Shown: positions 1-6,702, counted from the stretch's first letter. The stretch: DNA of 7,249 nucleotides from Pelobacter sp. UBA6093 (GCA_002435955.1 DIWZ01000030.1:87938-95186), one strand, 5' to 3'. The notes: a model not told the origin generated them from the letters alone. Translations and numbers: made by a program.

Positions 1-97
1 CCATATTTCAGCTCCTTTTCGGCCCATAGCTACGGCTATGAACCTTCAAACGAGCTAAAATCTGTTCTCAAACATCCAAATTTTCGCTTCGGCCCGG
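1..97. repeat. Repeat-like intergenic element with imperfect palindrome, cut by window edge
   Basis: Bases 5-61 form an imperfect inverted repeat around the loop TACG (31-34). Paired parts are 25-30 with 35-40 (CATAGC/GCTATG, perfect), 21-22 with 43-44, 16-18 with 48-50, 10-14 with 52-56 (AGCTC/GAGCT) and 5-8 with 58-61. On the minus strand two stretches begin with GGGCCGAA about 70 bases apart (95 downward and 24 downward), and both end in GAAA(A)T-x-TGG. This suggests two diverged copies of one unit. The rest of 1-225 holds the hexamer array and no gene, promoter or clear terminator that I can support. Confidence 0.5.
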
Positions 98-124
98 ATA
101 GTCCGACAGTCTCCTGGGTCCAGT

Positions 125-166
125 AAATCCAAATCGAAATCGCTATCGAAATCGGGATCGGAATGA
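125..166. repeat. Degenerate hexamer array (NNATCG-type, seven units)
   Basis: Seven consecutive six-base units fill this stretch: AAATCC, AAATCG, AAATCG, CTATCG, AAATCG, GGATCG and GAATGA. The core shared by five of them is ATCG at fixed phase. It lies 60 bases beyond the stop codon of E in a gene-free region. No protein-like reading is supported. Similar ATCG-rich strings are, to my recollection, common between genes in some deltaproteobacteria. Confidence 0.7.
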
Positions 167-225
167 GTCTCTGCTCACCTTGAGCCAAGGGCATAATCCG
201 ACAAGTTGCTTCGATGCACCGCGAC

Positions 226-540
226 CTACGGAACCGTCGTCATATTTCTCGTGCAGACTTCGTAAAAATCCAGTTGCCGCATAAAGACCTCCCGGTCCAC
301 CGGAACTTCCCCGTCGCTCACCATCATGCTCAAACCGGCCTCGGTGCCGAGTTCGGAGCTTTTCCACGGGACGATATAAAGGGATTTCGGAGCTTCGTCG
401 TTGCCGACGATGGACATCCCCGAAAGTTCCTTGGGTCCTGAGGGTGCGGCGGGTTGGTTCGACTTCGGGTCATCCTGGGCCATGGCCATGACGGCCGACA
501 GCAGCACCAGACACAGACTGAAAAGCAACTTGCGATACAT
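226..540 (-). CDS. Small secreted protein E, unknown function
   Basis: A 104-residue protein starting 32 nt after the stop of D. Residues 1-21 form a signal peptide (KLLFSLCLVLLSAVMAMA, A-M-A before Gln22), leaving a mature protein of about 83 residues. A Pro/Asn/Ser-rich stretch (22-36) leads into a compact segment with GMSIVGNDEAPKSLYIVPWK (41-60) and EVPVDREVFMRQLDFYEV (78-95). These segments look like folded, probably conserved sequence, not a random ORF. No lipobox, no transmembrane segment after the signal and no recognised domain are visible. The single mature Cys is at 96. Position, strand and spacing make it the last visible member of the A-E series, and the abundant export signals suggest it acts with B, C and D in the envelope. 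I do not recognise the family with certainty. Confidence 0.85.
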   Translation of the reverse strand: MYRKLLFSLCLVLLSAVMAMAQDDPKSNQPAAPSGPKELSGMSIVGNDEAPKSLYIVPWKSSELGTEAGLSMMVSDGEVPVDREVFMRQLDFYEVCTRNMTTVP

Positions 541-543
541 GTT

Positions 544-552
544 CTCCTCCTT
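544..552 (-). promoter_or_regulatory. Strong ribosome binding site of E
   Basis: AAGGAGGAG lies three bases before the ATG at 540, with the AAGGAGG core five bases away. This is the best Shine-Dalgarno in the window and fixes the start of E, whose frame is open for 24 codons further upstream. It suggests that E is made in larger amount than its neighbours from the same message. Confidence 0.8.
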
Positions 553-572
553 GTTGGAGCGACGCTCAAGGC

Positions 573-1295
573 CTACTGGGCTCCCGCACGCAGGCTCAGG
601 TCGGCAATCCACACCTTGACTTCTTCATCCTCGGGACTGGCCTCGCTGTATAGCCTGTAATGCTCAAGGGCACCGGCCTGGTCATTGAGATACAGTTCGC
701 AGAGAATCCCGAGATTTTTGTGCAGTGGCAGATATTCCGGAAACTGCGTAAGCGCCTGTTCGTAGACCGTTCGGGCCTCGGCAAAGCGGCCGCTCTGGCG
801 CAGCAGCAAGCCATATTCATTGCTTGCCACCGGATGCCCGGGGACCAATGCCAGCGCCGTTTTCAGATGTTTTTCTGCCAGTTCCGATTTCCCGGTATGC
901 CGATAGGCCATGGCGATATCGATATAAGGCGCCGTGACCCCCGGCGCGGAGGCGACGACCGGTTCCAGCAGCGCGATGGCCTCGGCGTCACGCCCGCTTT
1001 TCAGCAGGGCGACGGCCTGCTGGAAGCGGCTGCGGTCCTCGGCCGACATATCCGCCTGCTCGCTGATCCGGAAACCTTCGCGCCCGCCATCGAAGCGGTT
1101 CACGGCCGGCCCGGACGCAGTGGCGACGGCCGGCCCGGACGCAGTGGCGACGGCTGTTTGGGCCACGGGCTCCGGTTCGACCTTGCCGATCGTGGCACAA
1201 CCGGCCACCACCGACAGCATGCACAGCAGGCCGACAAGCCCGATGCGGATTCGCCGCGCGGCCCGCCACATCATTTTTCCGTATATCTTCCGCAT
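573..1295 (-). CDS. Outer-membrane-type TPR lipoprotein D
   Basis: A 240-residue protein starting 37 nt after the stop of C. A basic N-terminus (RAARRIRI) leads into a hydrophobic stretch and the lipobox V-A-G-C33. The next residue is Ala, compatible with outer-membrane sorting. Residues 34-75 are a flexible linker containing an exact eight-residue duplication (VATASGPA at 49-56 and 57-64). About four TPR units follow: 86-119, 120-153 (AYRHTGKSELAEKHLKTAL), 154-187 (YGLLLRQSGRFAEARTVYEQAL) and 188-222 (NLGILCELYLNDQAGALEHY). The spacing and the Gly/Ala/Tyr positions match canonical 34-residue TPRs much better than in B or C. It most likely serves as a protein-binding adaptor at the periplasmic face of the outer membrane, in the spirit of PilF-type or GltE/AglT-type lipoproteins, though I cannot assign orthology. 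The reading frame upstream to 1778 is open by chance inside C. Confidence 0.92.
   Translation of the reverse strand: MRKIYGKMMWRAARRIRIGLVGLLCMLSVVAGCATIGKVEPEPVAQTAVATASGPAVATASGPAVNRFDGGREGFRISEQADMSAEDRSRFQQAVALLKSGRDAEAIALLEPVVASAPGVTAPYIDIAMAYRHTGKSELAEKHLKTALALVPGHPVASNEYGLLLRQSGRFAEARTVYEQALTQFPEYLPLHKNLGILCELYLNDQAGALEHYRLYSEASPEDEEVKVWIADLSLRAGAQ
1102..1153. repeat. Perfect 24-bp tandem duplication in the linker of D
   Basis: Two identical 24-base units (1102-1125 and 1126-1149) are followed by the first four bases of a third. The unit length is a multiple of three, so the frame is kept and each unit encodes the same eight residues (ATASGPAV phase). It lies in the low-complexity linker between the lipidated Cys and the first TPR. 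The exact identity, including third codon positions, suggests a recent duplication or ongoing slippage. Confidence 0.95.
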
Positions 1296-1302
1296 CCCTT
1301 TG

Positions 1303-1308
1303 TCCCTT
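1303..1308 (-). promoter_or_regulatory. Ribosome binding site deciding the start of D
   Basis: AAGGGA lies seven bases before the ATG at 1295. The same reading frame is open far upstream into C, so the start must be chosen by signal. This site, together with the lipoprotein signal that directly follows, selects 1295. The ATGs at 1274 and 1271 have only a weak GGAAAA in front of them. Confidence 0.6.
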
Positions 1309-1332
1309 GTCGAATGAAGCCTGTTAGGCGCG

Positions 1333-4300
1333 TTACGGGTTGGTTGAAGCCGCTGCCGGTGCGGCGGGGGCCGGTTGATCCACGACGGCTGCGGGAAACG
1401 CCCCCTGGCTGGCCTGTACCTCGCCCGGATCCTGCGGCCCGCCTGCGACCTCTTTTTCGCCCGGCAGCGCTTGCGCAACCGGCTCCGACTCAGGCGGCAC
1501 GGGCCGAAAGATCTCGAAGCTGTAGCCATCGAGGGAAGCGAGGATCGCGCTCTGCTGCTCGGTCCTGGCATAGCGCGCCGGCACGAACCCGGCCAGTTTC
1601 TGCAGACTTTTCTCGACCCACTCGTTGTAGATCCCCCGGGCAATGAGCTGGAGATTGCTTTCGTGCACGGAGATGGCCTTCTCCTCGAAGGGATAGGCCT
1701 GTTCCTCGAGGGCCAGTTCATACTCTTCAAGCTCCTCGGGGTACAAACCTCGGGGAATTTTAAGTTTTTTTCCTGCAACGAGAAGGTTTGATTTATTTAA
1801 ATTGTTGGCGTTGAGAAGTCTCCTGATATCGCATTTGGATCGCTTGGCGATTTTGGTGAGGTTGTCGCCAGGTTGGATCGTGTAGTAATCAAATGTCAGC
1901 TCAGGACGTGCCGAGGCCATCAGGGCCTTGCTGAAGTGGGCGTATATTTCGGCCAAATAGAATGTGGCCGCCGCGGTATGCTCTTCCGACTCGTATTCTA
2001 TGAGACTGTTGAAGCGTTTGATGGCTTCTTTCATCATGCTCTTCTTTTTTTGCAAATTTTCCTCTAACGGCTTCACCAGCTTGATCGCCAGGAACGTTTC
2101 ATACGTGTTTTCAGCCAGCACCAGCGCGGCATTTCCGGCCAGATAGCGCGTCCGTTCGGTCCGCCCTTTCCCGGCGGCATCGAGGGCGACAATCTGCCTG
2201 AGCTGCTCGAGATAACCGCTGCGATCCCCATTCGCCTTGAGGATGTCGGCGATCTTGTTTCGGGTTTCCAGATTCAACTCGACCGGATCGGGGAAGTTGG
2301 CGACGTAGCGCCGATAGACTTTAAGCGCCTGGGCCTGGTTGTCGGCTTCGACGTACAGCTCGGCGGCAACTTGCAGCGCCTCCTGCCGGATCGCATCGTC
2401 ATCCGACTCGGTTTCGATCCGTTCGTATTCGGCAGCGGCCTGCGCCGCTTTGCCGTTCTGCCGGTAGACGAAGGCGATCTTCTTGGTCACTTCAGGCTGC
2501 AATTCGTGGCCGGGGAAGCTGTTGCGGAAGCCCGCCAGCGCGGTGGCCGCCGCGCCCCAGTCCTTGAGCTGAATCAGGGCGGTGGCGGCATCGTACTCGG
2601 CGGTCGGCCGGATCCTGGAGGTCGGCGCCATGCGCCCCACCCTCAGGAAGTGATCCGCCGCGACCCGGTAATCCTCGGCGGCATTCGCCGCTTCACCCTG
2701 CTTGTAAATGGCGGCCGCCAGGTTGTCGACCAGGTCGCCGCGGGATTTGTCGCTTGCCGGCAGCTTGGCCAATACCTTGCCATAGGCCTGTTCGGCGTCG
2801 CTGTAATGCTGCATTTCGTAGGACGCATGGCCGACCACCAGCCAGGCGGCAGACGCAATGTCCTGCTCGGCCGCCGGGAAGGTTTCGATGAGCTTGTGGG
2901 CCGCCGCCAGAGCTGGTGCGTAGTCCTTCATGGCGTACAGGTCATCCGCGGCGGCGCCCAGAACGATGGCCGCCTTCTCATGCTCCGGGAAGGTGTCGGC
3001 GAACTTCAGCGAACTGGCCACCACCTCGCGCTTGACCGGTTCTTGCTGTTTGGCGGGGACGGAGGCAAGATGCTCGCGACGGGCGAAAACCGCCGCATAG
3101 CCGGCCATGGCGGATTGCTCGTGGCGCGGGTATTCGTAGGCGATCTTTTCGTATTCCACCGCCGCCTCGGCGAAGGAGCGGTTTTCCAGCAGCAGGTCCG
3201 CCAGCTGCATGTTGATGGCCGGCGATTCCTTCTGCTCCGGGAAGGAGGCGAGATATTCCCGGTACCAGTGCAGCGCCTCGGCGAAATTGGCCGGTTTCTC
3301 TTCGCGAAGCTTCGGATTCTGATACTGGGCGTGGTAGTGGTTCGCCAGGTCGTGCAGATTGGTTTTCAGGTAACCGAGCACCTCCGGATAGTCGCCCTGT
3401 TCGAAATGCCGCCAGTATTCGGATGTGAGGCCGTAGTGGGTGGCAAAAGCCTTTTTCGAGTCGATGACCAGGGTGGGAAAGCCACCGGCCATGTTGACCT
3501 CGATGGCACGCATGTCGAAATGCGGCGCCATCTTGTGAAACGGATTGCGCTCGACAAAGGCGCTGTAGGTGGCGGTGGCGTCGGCGTAGCGGCGCTTGTC
3601 GAAATAGTATTCGCCCAGATTGCCGTAGACGCGGTCTTCGTAAGGGCGTCGGCCCTGGCGGGCGAAGAAATCCACCACCACATCGGCGCCGCCGAGGTAG
3701 GAAAAACTCAGGCTGATGACGCGAAAGGTGTCTTCCATCCGCTTGCGTTCGGGCTCGTCCCCGGTCTGCTCGAAGTCGTAACCGACCGACACCTGGTGAT
3801 CCAGCAGGGCCACGAATTTATCCAGGCCTTCCTCGTATAGTTCCTGTTTGTAGAAGGTCCAGCCCATTTTATACAGGGCCAGGGGGTAAAAGGAGGAGGC
3901 GACGCCGGTATTCACGATGGACTTGTAGGCGTCTTCGGCGTCCAGGTACTTGCGGCGGGTAAAGAAATATTCGGCACGCCGGAATTGCACTTCGTCGAGG
4001 TAGCGGGATTTCGGATAGGTGCGCACCAGACGGTCCATGACCTCCATGGCCTCGTCGATCCGCCCCAGTTCCTCGTAGGCGCGCGACATCTGGTACAACA
4101 CCTGGTCGTTGCGGTCGTACAGCGGGTACTCGTCCAGCAGTTTTCGGTAAAGTGCGATGGCCTCCAGGGCCCCCGCCCGGTCCAGGTCATCGGTGCCCGG
4201 TGCCGGTTCATGGGTCGCGCCGATGGTGGCGCTCACGGTTGCGCCATCGGTGGCGCGTTGCTCGAAATCGGCCTCTGACTCCCTTGGCGCCGCCATCGGC

Positions 4301-4647
4301 GCCGGTGCGGCCTGCGCGACCGCCGCAGGACGCGTGGTCTGCGGCGCGGGCAGTGCCGTCGACGGCCGGGAAGTCGGTTCGTTCTGGCCGGTGATGACAC
4401 CGTATTCCCTTTCGACCTTCAGGTCGGCCAGTCGCCGAATGGCCTCGGGCGCCAGGAGGGAATCGGGGGTTTCCTGCAGAAACTGCTGGTAACTTGCCAT
4501 CGCCTTCTCGAGCCCGCCGACGATGTTCTCTTCCTTGATTTCGATCTGCCGGTTGCGCAACTGGGCAATCGTTCCCCGCTCGTCCAGCGAAGAGCAGGCA
4601 ACCAGCGCCAGGGACGTCCCAAGTATGAAAAGTCGCATACGGATCAT
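1333..4647 (-). CDS. Outer-membrane-type lipoprotein C: large TPR protein with an internal LysM domain
   Basis: A 1104-residue protein. Residues 1-18 form a lipoprotein signal ending in the lipobox L-V-A-C18. The following Ser would normally allow sorting to the outer membrane. Residues 22-85 are helical, and 90-155 are a Pro/Ala/Thr-rich linker. From about 160 to 905 there are many TPR-like helix pairs, for example around 163-205, 220-285, 340-370, 455-510, 600-635, 690-745 and 757-785. Several share the pattern of a helix, then YP or FP, then a new helix, as in BamD/YbgF-type repeats. Residues 921-965 are a LysM domain (see its own entry). Residues 966-1045 resume acidic helices (EELEEYELALEEQAYPFEEK), and the last 60 residues are a disordered Pro/Ala tail. 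It is probably a periplasm-facing scaffold tied to the outer membrane by its lipid and to the cell wall by LysM. It overlaps B and precedes D by 37 nt. The function of the complex is not shown by the sequence. Confidence 0.93.
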   Translation of the reverse strand: MIRMRLFILGTSLALVACSSLDERGTIAQLRNRQIEIKEENIVGGLEKAMASYQQFLQETPDSLLAPEAIRRLADLKVEREYGVITGQNEPTSRPSTALPAPQTTRPAAVAQAAPAPMAAPRESEADFEQRATDGATVSATIGATHEPAPGTDDLDRAGALEAIALYRKLLDEYPLYDRNDQVLYQMSRAYEELGRIDEAMEVMDRLVRTYPKSRYLDEVQFRRAEYFFTRRKYLDAEDAYKSIVNTGVASSFYPLALYKMGWTFYKQELYEEGLDKFVALLDHQVSVGYDFEQTGDEPERKRMEDTFRVISLSFSYLGGADVVVDFFARQGRRPYEDRVYGNLGEYYFDKRRYADATATYSAFVERNPFHKMAPHFDMRAIEVNMAGGFPTLVIDSKKAFATHYGLTSEYWRHFEQGDYPEVLGYLKTNLHDLANHYHAQYQNPKLREEKPANFAEALHWYREYLASFPEQKESPAINMQLADLLLENRSFAEAAVEYEKIAYEYPRHEQSAMAGYAAVFARREHLASVPAKQQEPVKREVVASSLKFADTFPEHEKAAIVLGAAADDLYAMKDYAPALAAAHKLIETFPAAEQDIASAAWLVVGHASYEMQHYSDAEQAYGKVLAKLPASDKSRGDLVDNLAAAIYKQGEAANAAEDYRVAADHFLRVGRMAPTSRIRPTAEYDAATALIQLKDWGAAATALAGFRNSFPGHELQPEVTKKIAFVYRQNGKAAQAAAEYERIETESDDDAIRQEALQVAAELYVEADNQAQALKVYRRYVANFPDPVELNLETRNKIADILKANGDRSGYLEQLRQIVALDAAGKGRTERTRYLAGNAALVLAENTYETFLAIKLVKPLEENLQKKKSMMKEAIKRFNSLIEYESEEHTAAATFYLAEIYAHFSKALMASARPELTFDYYTIQPGDNLTKIAKRSKCDIRRLLNANNLNKSNLLVAGKKLKIPRGLYPEELEEYELALEEQAYPFEEKAISVHESNLQLIARGIYNEWVEKSLQKLAGFVPARYARTEQQSAILASLDGYSFEIFRPVPPESEPVAQALPGEKEVAGGPQDPGEVQASQGAFPAAVVDQPAPAAPAAASTNP
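1753..1887 (-). other. LysM domain encoded within C (residues 921-965)
   Basis: The segment starts YYTIQPGDNL, continues with TKIAKRSKC, then LLNANNLNKSN, and ends with LLVAGKKLKIP. This is the full LysM pattern: Y-x-I-x-x-GD-x-L, IA, the L-x-x-x-N-x-L core, then a G-x-x-L-x-IP ending. LysM domains bind the N-acetylglucosamine-containing glycan of peptidoglycan. A single LysM of about 45 residues is the usual unit length. Here it stands alone, without a fused amidase or peptidase, between two helical segments of a TPR lipoprotein. Confidence 0.9.
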
Positions 4648-6554
4648 TGATCCACCTTTTTCAGGCCTTGTGCCCGGGTTGCGCGATCGTAACTGTCCGC
4701 CAGGGCGAAACGAGCCTTGATCTGGTATTCCGCCAGCCGATCGCGGCGGTTGGAGAGTTCATTTATGGCCATAACTTCCAGGATATGCCCCTGCCTTGCC
4801 ATCAAGGTCGCCACGGTGTCCCGGGCCTCGCCGATCCGGCTCCGCTGACGGCGGATCGTTTCGTCGTAACCCTGGTAGCTCTGCGTGGCGGCCTGGCGAA
4901 CCCGCACGAAAGCGGCGTATTGCTGTTGCAAGGCTTCGATATGCAGGTTCAGATCGTGCAGATGGCGGTAAGCTTCGGTCAGGCGCCGGTCATAATCGGT
5001 GTGGATGTTATAGTTCAACACCCCTTGCAGACGCCTGATGCGGGCCTCGGACTCCCCGTCGGTCAACTGGCCCAGGTCGATCCGGACCATTTGTTCCTTG
5101 AAGATGCGTTCTTCGGCGGTGGCCAGATGTTCCGGCCGCGGTGCCGTCAGCATCGCATGCAGACGCTTTTTGACATGGTCGCGCTGTTCCAGGCGCAGGC
5201 GCATCCGCGAATCGAGCCGGCGAAACTGCCGGTCGATTTCAGGCAACAACGGCTCGTAATAGGCCCGGCGCAGGCCGATGAGTTCCTCGAAGGCATCCAG
5301 ATCCCCTTCCCAACCCGCCATTTTTTTGCGTAAGCCCTCCAGGTCCAGGTAGTTCTTCAGCGACTCCTGGAAATCGTGGGAGGCCATCAGGTCGAGCAGG
5401 TAATAGGTTTCGGGGGTTTCCGGCAGCTCGCGCAGCTTGACCACCCAGTTGGCATCCTGTTTCAGTTCTTCCCGTACCAGGGCCTGGAGAAATCTGCCCT
5501 CGCGGATACTGCCGATGGAAGCATCGAGCTTGTCGACCTCCGAGCCGAACGCCTGCAGGGCCCGACCGTACAAAAGCGCCGCCTTGCTGTACACGCCCAG
5601 CTTGGCATAGGCATAGGGAACGGCGAGCAGGGCTTCCTGCACGGCGGAATCGGTGATCTCCCGCTCGGACAGGATACTCCAGGGCACCAGCGCTCTTTCG
5701 AAGCGCCCCTGGAAGGCATCCGCCCATCCCGAACCGAGTAGCGCCCGGTTGGAGAAGGGACCACTGAGACGCACCCGGTCGAGCACTTCCTTGGCGCCGT
5801 CGTAACGGTCTTCCTTCAGCAGCTTTTCACCGAGCACCAGGTTCGATTTGTCCTTGATGGCCAGGGTGGCGGGGACATTGGTTTCGATCCGGCCGCTGCG
5901 ATCGAGAAACTGGCGCCCCTCCAGCTCGTGTCCGTCCCTCATCAGGGCGAGGCCGAGATTGTAGCCGGCAAAACCTTCATAGTCTTTGACTCCCTGCAGC
6001 TCCCGCAGGATGGGTGTGGCATCGGCGTCGCGGCCGTTGGCCATCAACGTCAGCGCCCGCAGGAAGGCCAGGTCTCCGAGCAGCTCGGCCGGCACCGCGC
6101 CGTTGACCCGCTCCACAGTGTGCAGGGCCTGCACCGGCTGGTGCTTGCGGAAGTAGAGCCGCGCCAGGCGGAAAATGGCGGTGTTTCGTACCGGTTCCTC
6201 GACGTTCCCCTCGATGACTGCAGTAATGGCGCGACCGGCCCGCTGGTGCATCCGGTAGGCCAGCTCGAAATCCCCCACGGCGAATTCGGCCTGATCGATG
6301 TGCTGGAACAGGGAGTCGCGTTGCGGTTCGTCAAGCCCGTGAAACTGCCAAAGTTCGGTGTCCAGGCGGGCGATGGCGTCGAACCAGTCCCCCTGAAAGG
6401 CGTCATACAGGGCCTCTCCGTAAAAGAGGTCCTTAAGCTCCCTCGGCGCGGTCGTGCAGGCCATCTCCTTCGGCTGTGGAGAAGGGTCGGAACCGGCCGC
6501 CATCGCGGAGGAAGCGAACAGCAGGGTTGTCAGTAACACAAGAAACCTGATCAT
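4644..6554 (-). CDS. Periplasmic protein B: TPR-like helical repeats with long coiled-coil C-terminal half
   Basis: A 636-residue protein. The ATG at 6554 gives a clean signal peptide (residues 1-19, A-M-A before Ala20) with a weak GAG purine stretch upstream. An in-frame GTG seven codons earlier would spoil the signal with polar residues, so I reject it. Residues 35-340 are helix pairs of TPR/SEL-like style, e.g. IFRLARLYFRKHQPVQALHTVERV at about 127-150, split here only by eye, and AVPYAYAKLGVYSKAALLYG at about 311-330. Residues 400-620 are rich in Arg, Glu, Gln and Leu with few prolines and should form long helices or coiled coil. No enzyme motif is visible. The stop overlaps the start of C by ATGA, which points to coupled translation and probably to B and C acting together. 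It is likely a soluble periplasmic scaffold or adaptor. A role in an ExbB/ExbD-TonB-like or Glt-like envelope machine is inference from family resemblance. Confidence 0.9.
   Translation of the reverse strand: MIRFLVLLTTLLFASSAMAAGSDPSPQPKEMACTTAPRELKDLFYGEALYDAFQGDWFDAIARLDTELWQFHGLDEPQRDSLFQHIDQAEFAVGDFELAYRMHQRAGRAITAVIEGNVEEPVRNTAIFRLARLYFRKHQPVQALHTVERVNGAVPAELLGDLAFLRALTLMANGRDADATPILRELQGVKDYEGFAGYNLGLALMRDGHELEGRQFLDRSGRIETNVPATLAIKDKSNLVLGEKLLKEDRYDGAKEVLDRVRLSGPFSNRALLGSGWADAFQGRFERALVPWSILSEREITDSAVQEALLAVPYAYAKLGVYSKAALLYGRALQAFGSEVDKLDASIGSIREGRFLQALVREELKQDANWVVKLRELPETPETYYLLDLMASHDFQESLKNYLDLEGLRKKMAGWEGDLDAFEELIGLRRAYYEPLLPEIDRQFRRLDSRMRLRLEQRDHVKKRLHAMLTAPRPEHLATAEERIFKEQMVRIDLGQLTDGESEARIRRLQGVLNYNIHTDYDRRLTEAYRHLHDLNLHIEALQQQYAAFVRVRQAATQSYQGYDETIRRQRSRIGEARDTVATLMARQGHILEVMAINELSNRRDRLAEYQIKARFALADSYDRATRAQGLKKVDQ
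4652..4658 (-). promoter_or_regulatory. Ribosome binding site of C inside the end of B
   Basis: AAGGTGG on the minus strand lies four bases before the ATG at 4647, within the last codons of B. It favours the start at 4647 over the in-frame ATG at 4638, which would sit 13 bases away. Together with the ATGA stop/start overlap it suggests that ribosomes finishing B re-initiate on C. Confidence 0.6.
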
Positions 6555-6602
6555 AAATGTCTCGCAAAAAGGCACTTTCAGTTGCCAGGGGGAAAACCGT
6601 TT

Positions 6603-6702
6603 AAAAACTCGTCATTCGTCATTTGTCATTCGTCATTTGTTTGCGCTCTTGCAGAAAAGCCAGTGACCAATGACTAGTGACCAACGACCAACGACCAATG
6701 AC
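6603..6702 (-). terminator. Hairpin of facing heptamer repeats followed by U5: possible attenuator/terminator between A and B
   Basis: In the minus-strand transcript the segment 6702-6676 can pair with 6637-6611. There are four 6-bp blocks (6611-6616 with 6697-6702, 6618-6623 with 6690-6695, 6625-6630 with 6683-6688, 6632-6637 with 6676-6681) separated by single mismatches. They include two G-U pairs and one internal A-C mismatch. The loop is 38 nt. Three bases after the stem comes UUUUU (6607-6603). It begins 7 nt past the stop of A and ends 48 nt before the start of B. The shape resembles an intrinsic terminator or a partial read-through attenuator that would set A higher than B to E. The long loop and interrupted stem make termination uncertain; it may simply be a by-product of the repeats. 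Confidence 0.4.
6610..6637. repeat. Heptamer tandem array, YGTCATT x4
   Basis: Four contiguous 7-base units, CGTCATT, CGTCATT, TGTCATT and CGTCATT, lie in the spacer between A and B. The 7-base period cannot hold a reading frame and lies outside the genes. It faces the second array at 6664-6705 in inverted orientation. It resembles short tandemly repeated heptanucleotide elements known from several bacteria, including cyanobacterial STRR families, one of which has the consensus TTGGTCA. Confidence 0.85.

Noticed and set aside
91..121. Bulged GC-rich stem downstream of E as a possible operon terminator
   Set aside because: The stem needs two bulges and is followed on the minus strand by GAAGCGAAAATTTGG-type sequence without a U run directly after it; it may belong to the repeat element instead.
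1319..1329. Small inverted repeat GCCT-GTT-AGGC between C and D
   Set aside because: A 4-bp stem is expected by chance and has no U tract; not a terminator.
660..1646. Plus-strand open frame opposite D and the end of C
   Set aside because: Arg/Pro/His-rich and low in recognisable structure; no ribosome site of note; antisense to two well-supported lipoprotein genes.
573..1778. A long minus-strand frame running through the end of C, the C/D spacer and D, including an A7 run (1765-1771) at which a +1 slip would fuse C to D
   Set aside because: The part above 1295 translates to Arg/Pro/Ser-rich sequence typical of a wrong frame in GC-rich DNA. D has its own ribosome site and lipoprotein signal, and the normal frame of C keeps a good LysM and helical tail. 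A slip of -1 at the same run hits a stop at once.
2371..3840. Long plus-strand open frame of 489 codons opposite C
   Set aside because: It lies wholly antisense to a well-supported TPR protein, has no export or domain logic, and is what mirrored codon bias of a GC-rich gene produces.
6554..6575. Alternative GTG start for B, seven codons earlier
   Set aside because: It would add PFCETF in front of the clean MIRFLVLLTT signal peptide, and no better ribosome site precedes it.
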